A stretch of 64,000 nt of DNA from Candidatus Nanoarchaeia archaeon (lineage in GTDB: Archaea; Nanobdellota; Nanobdellia; Woesearchaeales; SKIA01): the NCBI GenBank assembly GCA_028279685.1, contig JANQNG010000031.1:184660-248659 (forward strand). The letters run 5' to 3'. The position numbers and the translations under genes were made by a program. The notes beneath the pieces were generated by a model, which did not search any database, was not told where the DNA came from, and saw only the letters and a list, made by a program, of their open reading frames with translations. Position 1 is the stretch's first letter. Each line of letters opens with the position of its first letter. Below are positions 17,425 to 25,604 of the stretch, piece after piece.

Positions 17425-18246
17425 ATGAATATCATCAAAACATCAATAATTACAGTTATCTTTCTGCTGTTGTCCCTGTATATGGTCTCAGGAAGTAACA
17501 ATGTATATTTCAAAGATGATTTTAACAGACTTGATAATAACGAAACATTAGGAAAAGCAAACACAGGAGAAACGTGGCAGAATTTAGTGGCGAACGGAAC
17601 CCTTTGTGAAATTCAAAATAACACTCTTTTTTTGAGTGACAATAGTAATTTAACGAATACTGGTCCTGTAGGTTGTAATATTAGCTTCTCTCCATCAGAA
17701 AGTGCTGAGATAGTTATTACTTTCAGAGCCAAAGCAAATGATACTTCTAGCTACAACATTATCAATTTTCTATCAGGAGGGTATGGAGGAAAATATTATT
17801 TTCAAATCCAATTCTATAATGGCACTATTAGACACAATCCTCACAACATTCTTACTGAAATTTTCGAATATCTTCCAAATGTATGGTACAATTTCAGAGC
17901 AGAAATTGACCTTTCCAACCGATTATATCACCTTTATATCAATGGAAAACAACAAGGAAGAGAACACTGTTTCAGACATCCTGGAAGTGAAAGTTTGAAT
18001 TATTTTGAACTCAGAGCAGGAACTAAAGAGAAAGGACTTTTTTGGGTTGATGATCTTATAATATCGAAGAACACCCTTCAGTCTCTGCAGAATCCATATC
18101 AGGGAATGAAACAACAATTATACAATATTCCAGAAAGTAGCAAACAAACCAGTGTCCTTCCCTCAATCTCATTCAGCAATATTAATCATTTCAAAAGAAG
18201 AATTTGCCTTACATTTTATAACCAAGAATATACTTGTTTCTGCTGA
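17425..18246 (+). CDS. exported concanavalin-A/LamG-like lectin-fold protein
   Basis: 273 aa. Signal peptide about 1-23 (IITVIFLLLSLYMVSGS). One beta-jelly-roll domain (about 28-215) with FKDDFNRLDN at the start, WYNFRAEIDLSNRLYHLYIN in the middle and FWVDDLIISK at the end; this is the pattern of LamG/concanavalin-A-like sugar-binding or glycoside-hydrolase-associated domains (D-x-F-x-x-x ... W-x-x-x-x-x ... V-D-D-I/L-x-I/V). There is no transmembrane helix or sorting signal. The C-terminal 55 residues are low in structure and end in Cys-Phe-Cys. The gene is flanked on both sides by the same 34-bp promoter repeat, which suggests it was inserted between a pre-existing divergent promoter and the methyltransferase gene. 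Confidence 0.65.
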   Translation: MNIIKTSIITVIFLLLSLYMVSGSNNVYFKDDFNRLDNNETLGKANTGETWQNLVANGTLCEIQNNTLFLSDNSNLTNTGPVGCNISFSPSESAEIVITFRAKANDTSSYNIINFLSGGYGGKYYFQIQFYNGTIRHNPHNILTEIFEYLPNVWYNFRAEIDLSNRLYHLYINGKQQGREHCFRHPGSESLNYFELRAGTKEKGLFWVDDLIISKNTLQSLQNPYQGMKQQLYNIPESSKQTSVLPSISFSNINHFKRRICLTFYNQEYTCFC

Positions 18247-18277
18247 ACAAAATATTTAAATATTCTGGTTTAGTGCA
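18244..18277. repeat. 34-bp promoter repeat, copy 2
   Basis: Direct repeat of 17356-17389 with two substitutions, starting inside the stop codon of the lectin-like gene. The internal palindrome (18251-18264) is centred 27 nt before the methyltransferase ATG at 18285, the typical archaeal TATA-to-start distance for a leaderless mRNA. Confidence 0.7.
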
Positions 18278-18284
18278 TTTTATT

Positions 18285-18812
18285 ATGGCAACAAAAACCA
18301 TGATTGATCTGGGATGCGGAAATGCTCATTACCTCACAAAGAAGCGCTTCAAAGGCTATAAGTACATAGGTATCGATAACGATCCTGAAAGGGTTGAAAA
18401 AGCGAAGAAGAAAGGTATTAAACTTATTGACGCAAAAGTTCCTCCTATTCCTCTTAAGAAAAATACTATTGACCTTGTGTGGTCAAGCCATATGATTGAA
18501 CATATGAGTCGTGACGATCAACACGTTCTTGTCGAGGAAATTGCGCGAGTCTGCAGAAAGAATGCACGCGTCCTCATCAAATGCCCAAGTATTTACAACT
18601 TCTGCTTCTATGATGAACCAACACATCAGTTTGCATTTACACATAGGAGTCTTAGCGTAATGTTTGAACGTGCAGGTTTCAAGACGATAAAAGTAGGATA
18701 TACTAGTATACGCTGGCTTCCTCTTTGGTTACAAAAGTACGTTCGATACATTGCCATGCTTCCCATTCCCTTCTTCTGCTGGGAAGTGTATTACGAAGGA
18801 AGGAAGAAGTAA
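18285..18812 (+). CDS. class I SAM-dependent methyltransferase
   Basis: 175 aa, starting MATKTMIDLGCGNAHYL. Motif I is DLGCGN (residues about 8-13), the S-adenosylmethionine loop; the acidic residue after strand 2 is in YIGIDNDPERV, and IDLVWSSHMIEHM matches the post-I/motif IV region of the Methyltransf_11 family (D-x-V-x-S-x-x-x-E-H). The substrate cannot be told; family members methylate small molecules, lipids or glycans. An in-frame ATG lies 51 nt upstream (18234), but it falls inside the previous gene and before the TATA repeat, so 18285 is the better start. About 18 residues of hydrophobic sequence near the C-terminus (IAMLPIPFFCWEVYY) may bind the membrane. Confidence 0.85.
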   Translation: MATKTMIDLGCGNAHYLTKKRFKGYKYIGIDNDPERVEKAKKKGIKLIDAKVPPIPLKKNTIDLVWSSHMIEHMSRDDQHVLVEEIARVCRKNARVLIKCPSIYNFCFYDEPTHQFAFTHRSLSVMFERAGFKTIKVGYTSIRWLPLWLQKYVRYIAMLPIPFFCWEVYYEGRKK

Positions 18813-18835
18813 GTATTTTTCTTGTAATTCTATTT

Positions 18836-18916
18836 GCAACACCACCTAGTGGAGTTTTCTTATCAATATACTTTGCTGGGAGGCATTGCCAACTTTAACT
18901 CCATAGGCAGCATTGC
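18836..18916. repeat. hairpin element, doubtful member (E6)
   Basis: This lies between the convergent ends of the methyltransferase and the 273-aa exported protein. The left arm GCAACACCACCTAGTGGAGTT pairs imperfectly with AACTCCATAGGCAGCATTGC on the right; an alternative inner arm GGGAGGCATTGCC is also possible. The arms resemble those of the clearer elements at 21401, 21554, 24392, 35592 and 36938, but pairing is weaker. Confidence 0.4.
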
Positions 18917-18962
18917 TAACAGCCTATAAATACAAATAACAAAATAAAAAAACTGAAGAACC

Positions 18963-19784
18963 TTAATCCACTGTCGCATCTTGGCCATAGAATGTCCAAT
19001 CTACCGTGCTGGAACCAGGTGTTGCATCAAATGGAATCCAGATCCTTGCGTACACCGTCACAACAGAATTAGGTGATTGTGTCAAGTTACTGCAGACAGG
19101 ATATCTGACTGTTGAATTCGTCAGATTCATAAAATACAAGTCCATGTTCGCTTCAGTGCTCAAGTCAACAGCCTCAGGCACTGTCATCAGATTAATACCG
19201 ATAGCACCTCTATCTGCACCGTCAGGATAGCCAACCATGTTCACAAGTGTTATATTGTTCATACACCCAGGATCATCTTGACCACTAATAGTGCCGTTAG
19301 CGACAGCATAAGCAATCATAGAACCATTCGTATTCGACGATGGAAGGAAACTTCCTTGTGTATGATTTCCTGTTGTTGTAAAGTTTGACCCTACCGTACT
19401 GGTCACCATAGTAAGATTGATATCAATGTTTCCTATGTTCTTAATCAAAATACTATCGTTACCTGTTGCAGTACCTCCTCCAAATGAACAGTTACTAGGA
19501 CTTCCTCCTGAATCTGTATGCCTAGTATCATTAAACGAATGAACGTTATAGGTCTCACCACCAATTGTTTGACAATCCCCAAACTGGATGGTCTTATCGA
19601 CTATACTTAATGACAACGACTGTGAAATATTAACGGTAACATTTCCCGTATCAGATGTTGCGTATGCTGTAATGCTTCCTATTCTCAATTGTTCCATCTC
19701 ATGAAGACTGTATAACGCTCCACCAAATGAAATAACGATGGCAACAATGAGAAACAACGATAATGCTTTGTTTGACACTTCCAT
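18963..19784 (-). CDS. exported beta-rich protein with N-terminal signal anchor
   Basis: 273 aa. The N-terminus MEVSNKALSLFLIVAIVISF is a signal peptide or anchor of a type often seen in Woesearchaeota surface proteins. The rest is rich in Ser, Thr, Asn and Gly with many N-x-S/T sequons and four to six Cys residues (FGDCQ, NCSFG, DPGCMNN, YPVCSN). VTVYARIWIPFDATPGSSTV near the end is typical of an Ig-like or camelysin/pilin-like beta sandwich in which the last strand follows a G-x-S/x-S turn. Seven bases separate it from the 78-aa gene upstream, so they form an operon. Function unknown; probably a surface-layer or filament component. Confidence 0.6.
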   Translation of the reverse strand: MEVSNKALSLFLIVAIVISFGGALYSLHEMEQLRIGSITAYATSDTGNVTVNISQSLSLSIVDKTIQFGDCQTIGGETYNVHSFNDTRHTDSGGSPSNCSFGGGTATGNDSILIKNIGNIDINLTMVTSTVGSNFTTTGNHTQGSFLPSSNTNGSMIAYAVANGTISGQDDPGCMNNITLVNMVGYPDGADRGAIGINLMTVPEAVDLSTEANMDLYFMNLTNSTVRYPVCSNLTQSPNSVVTVYARIWIPFDATPGSSTVDWTFYGQDATVD

Positions 19785-19791
19785 TCTAATC

Positions 19792-20028
19792 CTACCCTCG
19801 CTCTGGTAAAATATTCACCGAAACCTCACCACTAATTGGTTCAGCAGGTTTAGGAGGACCATGATATGGCTCGAAGGCGCTAGTTCTTTTAGCTGCGTGA
19901 CCTACACTAGGAACATACCCTTGATTCTCTGAAATAGAGCTCAACACAGTCCATGTACATAATGCTGATATCACCACTGTTAAGACAATCAAAACAAAAA
20001 GAGTCCTCTTCGATATATCTTCCTTCAT
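19792..20028 (-). CDS. small single-pass membrane protein
   Basis: 78 aa with one transmembrane helix at about 9-29 (LFVLIVLTVVISALCTWTVL) after a short charged start (MKEDISKR), then about 45 Pro-rich residues, predicted outside. Upstream are a TATA box (CATTTAAATATCC, about 20064-20076) and AGGTG seven bases before the ATG. It is the first gene of a two-gene operon with the exported 273-aa protein and may be an assembly partner; no family recognised. Confidence 0.55.
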   Translation of the reverse strand: MKEDISKRTLFVLIVLTVVISALCTWTVLSSISENQGYVPSVGHAAKRTSAFEPYHGPPKPAEPISGEVSVNILPERG

Positions 20029-20134
20029 CTACCTACACCTACAAGTAACTTCATTATTTAGGATATTTAAATGTTTCTATTCTTGTGTAGCTTCTCGCAG
20101 TGACATGAAGCCTCTAGAAATAAGTATATGCTTG

Positions 20135-20989
20135 TTATGGGCTGCTCTCCTTTTCTATCTCATCAATATCATTCTCGATTCTTTCAACCATTTTTTGAGC
20201 TTCAGATTGTTCTTTTTGAGGTTCTTCGTCTCTCTCTTCTTTCTGCTCCTCTACCTCTTTCTGCGATTCATCCTCTGCTTCTTTCAATGCTTCTGGTTCT
20301 TCTTCAGATATTACTTCCTTCTGCTCAGCATCTTCTTCATACGTCTGTAATCCTATGTCCTGCGGTTGTTCTATCTTTTCAGCTACAAGATCTCTTGTAT
20401 GCTCAGAATCTGCTCCTTCATAAACTTCAAGGCCTGCGAGCTTCTGTTGCTCTTCCATCTCAGCAATTTTCTTAAGTTTCTCTTTATTCTGTGCTTCTAC
20501 TTTTTTGAAAATATCTTTGATATCTTCCGTACCTTCCAGATCAAAGTATTCAAAGAATTTTTCCGTTAATTTAATCATATAACTCCTACCATATTTTTCT
20601 TTTGTGATAAATCCTGCCTCGATAAGTTCACTAATGTGCTCATATGCTTTATTTGTACGTATTTTGATAACGTCTGATTGCAGAGCAGGAGTTTTCCATG
20701 CAATAACTGCTAATGTTTCAAGCACCGTCTTGCTCAGCTCAGTATCTGCAACAATTTTTCTAACAAGATCAATGTAATTCTCCTTGACGTTCATCTTCCA
20801 AGATGAACCTTCAGAAACAAGCATAATACTTCCATTACTCTGATCAAACTCCTCTTTAAGTTCGAGAAGCGCCTCTTTGACAGTCTTCACTGGAAGTTCT
20901 GCTAACTCAGCAACATGATCATCATCGATAAATTTCCCTGAAGCAAAAAGCAATGCCTCTACTTTATTTTTGATATCTCGTTCGACCAT
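20135..20989 (-). CDS. scpB: segregation and condensation protein B
   Basis: 284 aa from the ATG at 20989 (MVERDIKNKVEALLFASGK). ScpB forms winged-helix dimers that bind the kleisin ScpA in the SMC condensin complex, which compacts and segregates chromosomes. The family patterns are visible: VEALLFASG at the start and VLETLAVIAWKTPALQSDV near residue 95, followed by the second winged helix (LIEAGFITKEKYGRSYMIKL). The last 100 residues are a strongly acidic Glu/Gln tail not typical of bacterial ScpB. An upstream in-frame ATG (21052) is rejected because CATTTATATTTCC lies between it and 20989 at the right distance for a leaderless start. No scpA or smc is in the window. Divergent from the PRC-barrel gene. 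Confidence 0.85.
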   Translation of the reverse strand: MVERDIKNKVEALLFASGKFIDDDHVAELAELPVKTVKEALLELKEEFDQSNGSIMLVSEGSSWKMNVKENYIDLVRKIVADTELSKTVLETLAVIAWKTPALQSDVIKIRTNKAYEHISELIEAGFITKEKYGRSYMIKLTEKFFEYFDLEGTEDIKDIFKKVEAQNKEKLKKIAEMEEQQKLAGLEVYEGADSEHTRDLVAEKIEQPQDIGLQTYEEDAEQKEVISEEEPEALKEAEDESQKEVEEQKEERDEEPQKEQSEAQKMVERIENDIDEIEKESSP

Positions 20990-21098
20990 AAAAAACCTAA
21001 TATAAATGGAAATATAAATGTAATGGTTTTTGTATTCAGTTTTCCACCGCAAAGTTTATAAACCACTACCGTGTAATGGACAATTGAGGTGGTTCAGT

Positions 21099-21368
21099 AT
21101 GTTAAGAATGAAAAAACTCACTGAAACTTACGATATGCGCGTTTTCACTGATACAGGAGATTATTTTGGAGATGTTGAAGAGGCTATTCTCACATCGAAT
21201 AAAGTCCATGGTTGGAGAGTCAAATCCACAAAGAATTCATTCCTCCAGAAAGTATTAGGCAATGCAAAAGGAGTTATTGTTCCACAGCAATTAGTAAAAG
21301 CTGTAGGAGACATCATGATCATTAATAGATCAGCTGTACCAAGCTACTCTCCAGACCAGGAAGAGTAG
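21099..21368 (+). CDS. PRC-barrel domain protein
   Basis: 89 aa starting MLRMKKLTETYDMRVFTDTG. The sequence DYFGDVEEAILTSNKVHGWR, then GVIVPQQLVKAVGDIMIIN is the archaeal PRC-barrel fold (a small beta barrel; K-L-x-x-T-Y-D-M-x-V-F-T-D-x-G start and I-V-P-x-x-x-V-x-x-V-G-D-I-x-I-I end). In haloarchaea, PRC-barrel proteins CdpB1/CdpB2 act in cell division with SepF; whether this protein does so is not known. The start is fixed by GAGGTGG seven bases upstream, not by the ATG at 21030. Divergent to scpB, so both may be regulated together. Confidence 0.85.
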   Translation: MLRMKKLTETYDMRVFTDTGDYFGDVEEAILTSNKVHGWRVKSTKNSFLQKVLGNAKGVIVPQQLVKAVGDIMIINRSAVPSYSPDQEE

Positions 21369-21400
21369 ATTTTTTTCTTAATAATTTATTGTTTGTATAA

Positions 21401-21497
21401 ACAGTACTGCCCAGCGTAGTACTCGTTTAATACATTGAGTTGGTATAATCTCGGATTTCTTATAGAATTGTGCAAACGACACGGAGCGCAGTACTGT
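21401..21497. repeat. hairpin element E1
   Basis: 97 bp with perfect 10-bp ends, ACAGTACTGC and GCAGTACTGT, starting 32 nt after the PRC-barrel stop. Next to the left end is CCAGCGTAG; next to the right end, on the opposite strand, is GCGCTCCGT. Both motifs recur in sister elements although the terminal stem sequence differs. Lies in the convergent gap 21369-21690, which holds nothing else except E2. Confidence 0.65.
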
Positions 21498-21553
21498 TCA
21501 TATCTAACACATATTCTCCCCATTAATAATTATTATGAAGGCAAACACAGGAC

Positions 21554-21657
21554 AGCAATGCCACGTGGCTACGTACTTTGTAGTAAATATTGACAACATG
21601 TCAATATTTAATCATACAAAAGCAAAGCTGTAAGGTACTTCGCAAGGAGGCATTGCT
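21554..21657. repeat. hairpin element E2
   Basis: 104 bp with perfect 9-bp ends AGCAATGCC and GGCATTGCT, and partly paired arms of about 30 nt. The tip is a perfect 11-bp stem, AAATATTGACA, with a 3-nt loop, at 21585-21609. It ends 34 nt after the stop side of the lipoprotein gene at 21691 (reverse strand). Confidence 0.65.
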
Positions 21658-21690
21658 AAAAATAGAAGTAAACAAAGAAATAAAAATAAA

Positions 21691-22932
21691 TTATCCACTA
21701 TACTCATTCGTCGAGACATCTTTAATTAAAATAGGTGTCTCAATGTAATCACCATATGTGTACTCGAGTTCTACATAGAATGTATCAGTGTATGTTCCCG
21801 ATCCTCCGAGGTTTGCGGTATAAATAGTACATGTTACTGGAGTAGGAGATCCTTGATATAATTTAATCTCTCCCTGTGATTGTCCTTGGAAGTTCGAACA
21901 TTTAATTGGCCTAACATCATTAAAGAAAGGATCATCCGACGGCAACATACTACCTGTATTGTCAGGAAGCATCATGTAGGTCCTCACATGTACCACATCT
22001 CTACTAGGATTAGCACTTGATGCATCACAAGGCCATTTTGCAGGAACACAATCATGCGGATTCCATGCTTCATTTAACGTATCATAACATTGATCAGCTT
22101 CTTCTCCTGCTTTCAATTGATTTTCCGCTCTTCTAAAAAGATTACCATTACCAACATGCTCAATTACAAAATGAGCTTGTATCCTTCCTTGACCAATAGG
22201 AGTTTGCGTCAATGAAGAAACATGCACCGGAGCACCTGAGTTCTTCGGCTCTTTAGGACCCACTAACTGACAGATGGTATCATCTTGTATATTTGTAAGC
22301 ACTTGATCTTTGATACATACTTTTGTCGTCGATAATGTGCTGTAATCATAGCATGCTTCTGCCCTCATCACAATATTATCATTCCCTCTAATATCAGGAA
22401 TGTAATTATACGCAAGATCAAGATCAGTATAACCAGTCACGTCAGGAAAAATAACAGTGTTTGTATCTCCTGCAATTACCGTACCATCGAAATTCTTCTT
22501 CGCTCCTCGTAATGCTACATTCAATTCAGGATTTAACCCCGCTATATCATACCTTCCAAACCAATAATACATTGAACGTTCAAGATTGTCAACAGTCCAT
22601 CCTTCTGGCGCAACAATAAACTGAGCAGGATTGATGCCAACAACTCTCATCAGCACAAAAGAATTTTTTGTATCTCCTGCAGGCAAATAACCAACGTCAG
22701 CTTCGCCGAGATTCTCAACCTGCACACCTAACGTAAAAGGATATTGTTTATTATCGAAGATTTCTGGAGGAGGTTGCCCTAACTGGAATGATAATGATAA
22801 TCCTCCATTCCCTCCTATGAATGGTTCTGTCACATCAGGAGCTGATGGAGTTCCTCCAGTACATCCTGCAAAGATGAACATTGCGAGGACAAGCATCGCC
22901 ATAATGTATTTGTTGAAATGTTTCATAACCAT
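21691..22932 (-). CDS. lipoprotein, paralogue 1 of a three-lipoprotein envelope cluster
   Basis: 413 aa. Lipoprotein signal peptide with lipobox FIFAGC (Cys at about residue 23), so the protein is probably lipid-anchored on the outer face. It has two beta-sandwich modules. The first reads GGLSLSFQLGQPPPEIFDNK and VQVENLGEADVGYLP, the second starts at a Cys (about 215, TICQLVG) followed by GAPVHVSSLTQTPIGQG. Both modules are shared with the next two lipoproteins. AGGTGG precedes the ATG. It is last in a cluster of five genes in the same direction. No family name recognised. Confidence 0.65.
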   Translation of the reverse strand: MVMKHFNKYIMAMLVLAMFIFAGCTGGTPSAPDVTEPFIGGNGGLSLSFQLGQPPPEIFDNKQYPFTLGVQVENLGEADVGYLPAGDTKNSFVLMRVVGINPAQFIVAPEGWTVDNLERSMYYWFGRYDIAGLNPELNVALRGAKKNFDGTVIAGDTNTVIFPDVTGYTDLDLAYNYIPDIRGNDNIVMRAEACYDYSTLSTTKVCIKDQVLTNIQDDTICQLVGPKEPKNSGAPVHVSSLTQTPIGQGRIQAHFVIEHVGNGNLFRRAENQLKAGEEADQCYDTLNEAWNPHDCVPAKWPCDASSANPSRDVVHVRTYMMLPDNTGSMLPSDDPFFNDVRPIKCSNFQGQSQGEIKLYQGSPTPVTCTIYTANLGGSGTYTDTFYVELEYTYGDYIETPILIKDVSTNEYSG

Positions 22933-22970
22933 AGTACCACCTTCTCGAATTTATATATTTTGCTGTATTG

Positions 22971-24326
22971 CTATCTTGCCCTTTTTATCAGGACTTTTCT
23001 TGATTCACTCTCTGAATAGCCATACCACAACTCGACAACAAGAGGAGTTTGATATGCTGATTTAGCCTGTACATATTCTAAAGGATAGGTGCAGATGATC
23101 CTGCCCGTTCCTCTTTCATCAAGCGGAATTACTCTGCTTGAAGGCTTGCATTCAAGTTGATTGACAATATTATCTCCTATAATTCTAACATCTCCGATAA
23201 ATACCATATTTTTCTCTCGTGAAGTTACTCTTCTCGCATCCCAAGGATTACAAGTATCGAAATAGCCAGGGCTACCATAAAATACGGTGCCTTTGCCTTT
23301 GTTTTGAATATCAATAGTGAAAATGACTTCTCGTCCTGTATTCTCCTGATTTATTCTTGTAATAGCAACAGGAGCTCCTTGACCGCTGTAAGAGATATCT
23401 CTTGGTCTACAGACTTTTGGACTATCTGAATAAGGCACAGGATCTATACATACATGAGGAGATGCATACGTCGCGTATAAGTAACAGGAAGTAACCATGA
23501 AGTTCTCTTCTTTTTGGTCAAGTCCATCAGGCCAACGATTGCTTACAATCTTAGCATCCCATTGAATGAAGTCAATCTCTCCTCCAGGATATTCATAGCT
23601 ATCTCCTTCGAGCGTAAATGGTTTTCCCCAAGGATAACTACTCTCAATAAAGTTAAACATACTTGCCATGCTCGCAATTAACATATATCTCCTACCATAG
23701 AGGCCTAGTGACATATCGTTAACATTGCCAAAATTAAGTCCGAAACTGACAAATTCTTTCCCCGCACTATCATGGACCACTTGAATAGGCGCATGAGTTC
23801 CTGGAGGCCATCCAAGATAGTCTGTGAGCAGTGAACCGAAGTCAGCTCCAAAGTTCCATGTATTTGTGTTTGTATCAAATCCAAAGTTTGCGCCAAATAA
23901 CGTTCCTGGTGGACATTGAACTCTGCCACCAAAGTCTCCTTCATAAAATTGAAACCCAAGTGCACAAGGCATCAAAGCAGGTTGCCTAGTCATAGGCACA
24001 GCATCGATCTCTATTAAATTAGGATCAAATCCGGAGATAAAGACTCCTCCCTTCGAATAGGCTGCGCCTCTATTGTGAAGCTCTACCATAATAGGAATAC
24101 TATTATCAAGATCGCTGTTAGGCCTATTTGGATCATTCTTATAGAAGAAGAACTTACTTGGAGGAGCATTAGGCTGGAGACGTATCTCAACACCATCTGT
24201 TCCTGTGAAGAACCTCTCTTTTGAAGGATCATTATAATTTCTGAAGCCTCCATCACAGGCTGAAAGTACCAATAATCCAATCAACAGTAACGTAAAGATC
24301 CCAAATTGCGGCCTCTTTTTCATCAT
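22971..24326 (-). CDS. lipoprotein, paralogue 2
   Basis: 451 aa. Lipobox LLVLSAC with Cys at residue 24. The first beta module has FTGTDGVEIRLQPNAPPSKF and MVELHNRGAAYSKGG, and the second KVCRPRDISYSGQGAPVAI and TIDIQNKGKGTVFYG. The end, CTYPLEYVQAKSAY, then PLVVELWYGYSESESRKVLI, matches the ends of the two sister lipoproteins (hydrophobic strand, W-Y-x-Y-S-E-S/G, K-K/R-V-x-I-K). Six or more Cys suggest disulfides. GAGGAGA lies six bases before the ATG. The gap before the next gene holds hairpin element E3. Confidence 0.65.
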   Translation of the reverse strand: MMKKRPQFGIFTLLLIGLLVLSACDGGFRNYNDPSKERFFTGTDGVEIRLQPNAPPSKFFFYKNDPNRPNSDLDNSIPIMVELHNRGAAYSKGGVFISGFDPNLIEIDAVPMTRQPALMPCALGFQFYEGDFGGRVQCPPGTLFGANFGFDTNTNTWNFGADFGSLLTDYLGWPPGTHAPIQVVHDSAGKEFVSFGLNFGNVNDMSLGLYGRRYMLIASMASMFNFIESSYPWGKPFTLEGDSYEYPGGEIDFIQWDAKIVSNRWPDGLDQKEENFMVTSCYLYATYASPHVCIDPVPYSDSPKVCRPRDISYSGQGAPVAITRINQENTGREVIFTIDIQNKGKGTVFYGSPGYFDTCNPWDARRVTSREKNMVFIGDVRIIGDNIVNQLECKPSSRVIPLDERGTGRIICTYPLEYVQAKSAYQTPLVVELWYGYSESESRKVLIKRAR

Positions 24327-24391
24327 GTTGATTCTCCTCTTTGTGCTTTATAAATGTTGTGTTCAGGCATATTAAATTGCCTTTCTGTGTA

Positions 24392-24488
24392 AGCAATACC
24401 GCGCTTCGCTTTGATATGCAATATATTGTAGTGTTCGATTATATCGTATCTGATAAGCAATCAAATAGCTACGCTAGGCGGTATTGCT
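24392..24488. repeat. hairpin element E3
   Basis: 97 bp with perfect 11-bp ends AGCAATACCGC and GCGGTATTGCT, in the 180-nt gap between two lipoprotein genes and 18 nt after the 3' end of the upstream one (24507, reverse strand). The right arm, read on the reverse strand, contains CCTAGCGTAGCTAT; the left arm contains GCGCTTCG. The opposed TTTGAT and ATCAAA strings can extend the pairing beyond the unpaired motif. Confidence 0.7.
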
Positions 24489-24506
24489 ATTACCAAGTCT
24501 GATTAT

Positions 24507-25604
24507 TTATGCGAACTTCTTAATGGTGACTTTCTTTGTCAAACCTTCTGAATAGAGATACCAGAGATCTAAATGAAGCTGCGTATAATAGTTAGAAGAA
24601 ACATACTGCAACGTGTTTTCTACACCTTCAGGAATCTTACAAGTAAACCTTGCTTTATTGTCCCTAAGCCTATAAACAGGCGGTTGTTCTAATGAAGGAG
24701 AACAGTCAAGATCAACATCAGCAATCTTGGCACCATCAATCCAGACAGCATTCCAATCATCTGCTTCGGTAAGACTATCATGACAAAGACGGCTAATCAT
24801 GCCATGATCTGAAACAAAGTTGAATTTCCTAGGAGTGCCATCTCCTTTGTTTTCAATTTCAATCACAAACTCTGGCTCAATAGTATATCCCTCAACAATA
24901 TTCTCAGTGTTGTATTGTGGTGTTACACGAATATGCGGCTTTACTTTTGTAACTGCAATAGGTCCTCCTTGACCTCCTCCAAAACTATACTCTTCTCTTC
25001 CTTGACATACTGTTGAACGTGCATCACGATCCTCTTTATCAAAATCCATACAAATCTTTGTCGAGAATGTTGTCTGATAAGGATAGCAGAACTGGAAAAA
25101 AATATTGGAATCAACCTCTTCTCGTTGTCCTAAAACAGGTTTTGCCTTGAACTCATACGTATATATTTCTGTTTGTCCATCGGGAAAATCAATACTTCTT
25201 CCTGCAAGTTGAAATCCGTTCAATATTGTTTCTCCATACAGGCCTATAATTGAAAGTAATTGTGACTGAAGCGATTCCATATCAAGGACGCCTTGGAAAT
25301 TCTCTTCTTCACGAGTGACATCTTCAAAATAAAGAGGATCAAAACTATACGTCACAAGACCATAAAGAGTATATTCTCTCGCATCAATATCGAATGCCCC
25401 TTTGTTCTCCATGCGAAGAACGAGATGAAAGATTTCATTTTCGTAGAGACTGAGGGGAACATGCCCGACAAAATTGAAGCGCACTCCTTCTGTTCCTTTA
25501 TGATAATCAATAGTCATTGGTGTTTTCCCTCGCTGTTCTGTGCATCCGCTAAGAACAACAAATAACAGCAGCAACATCATCAAGAATTGTTTAAATGAGA
25601 CCAT
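24507..25604 (-). CDS. lipoprotein, paralogue 3
   Basis: 365 aa from the ATG at 25604, with AGGTGAT upstream; in-frame GTG 25613 and ATG 25610 are alternatives. Lipobox FVVLSGC. First module: HKGTEGVRFNFVGHVPLSLY and LRMENKGAFDIDAREYTLYG. Second module after Cys: VCQGREEYSFGGGQGGPIAV and EFVIEIENKGDGTPRKF. The end reads LHLDLWYLYSEGLTKKVTIK, as in paralogue 2. It overlaps the end of the polytopic membrane protein gene by 14 nt, which supports one operon. Function unknown. Confidence 0.65.
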   Translation of the reverse strand: MVSFKQFLMMLLLLFVVLSGCTEQRGKTPMTIDYHKGTEGVRFNFVGHVPLSLYENEIFHLVLRMENKGAFDIDAREYTLYGLVTYSFDPLYFEDVTREEENFQGVLDMESLQSQLLSIIGLYGETILNGFQLAGRSIDFPDGQTEIYTYEFKAKPVLGQREEVDSNIFFQFCYPYQTTFSTKICMDFDKEDRDARSTVCQGREEYSFGGGQGGPIAVTKVKPHIRVTPQYNTENIVEGYTIEPEFVIEIENKGDGTPRKFNFVSDHGMISRLCHDSLTEADDWNAVWIDGAKIADVDLDCSPSLEQPPVYRLRDNKARFTCKIPEGVENTLQYVSSNYYTQLHLDLWYLYSEGLTKKVTIKKFA

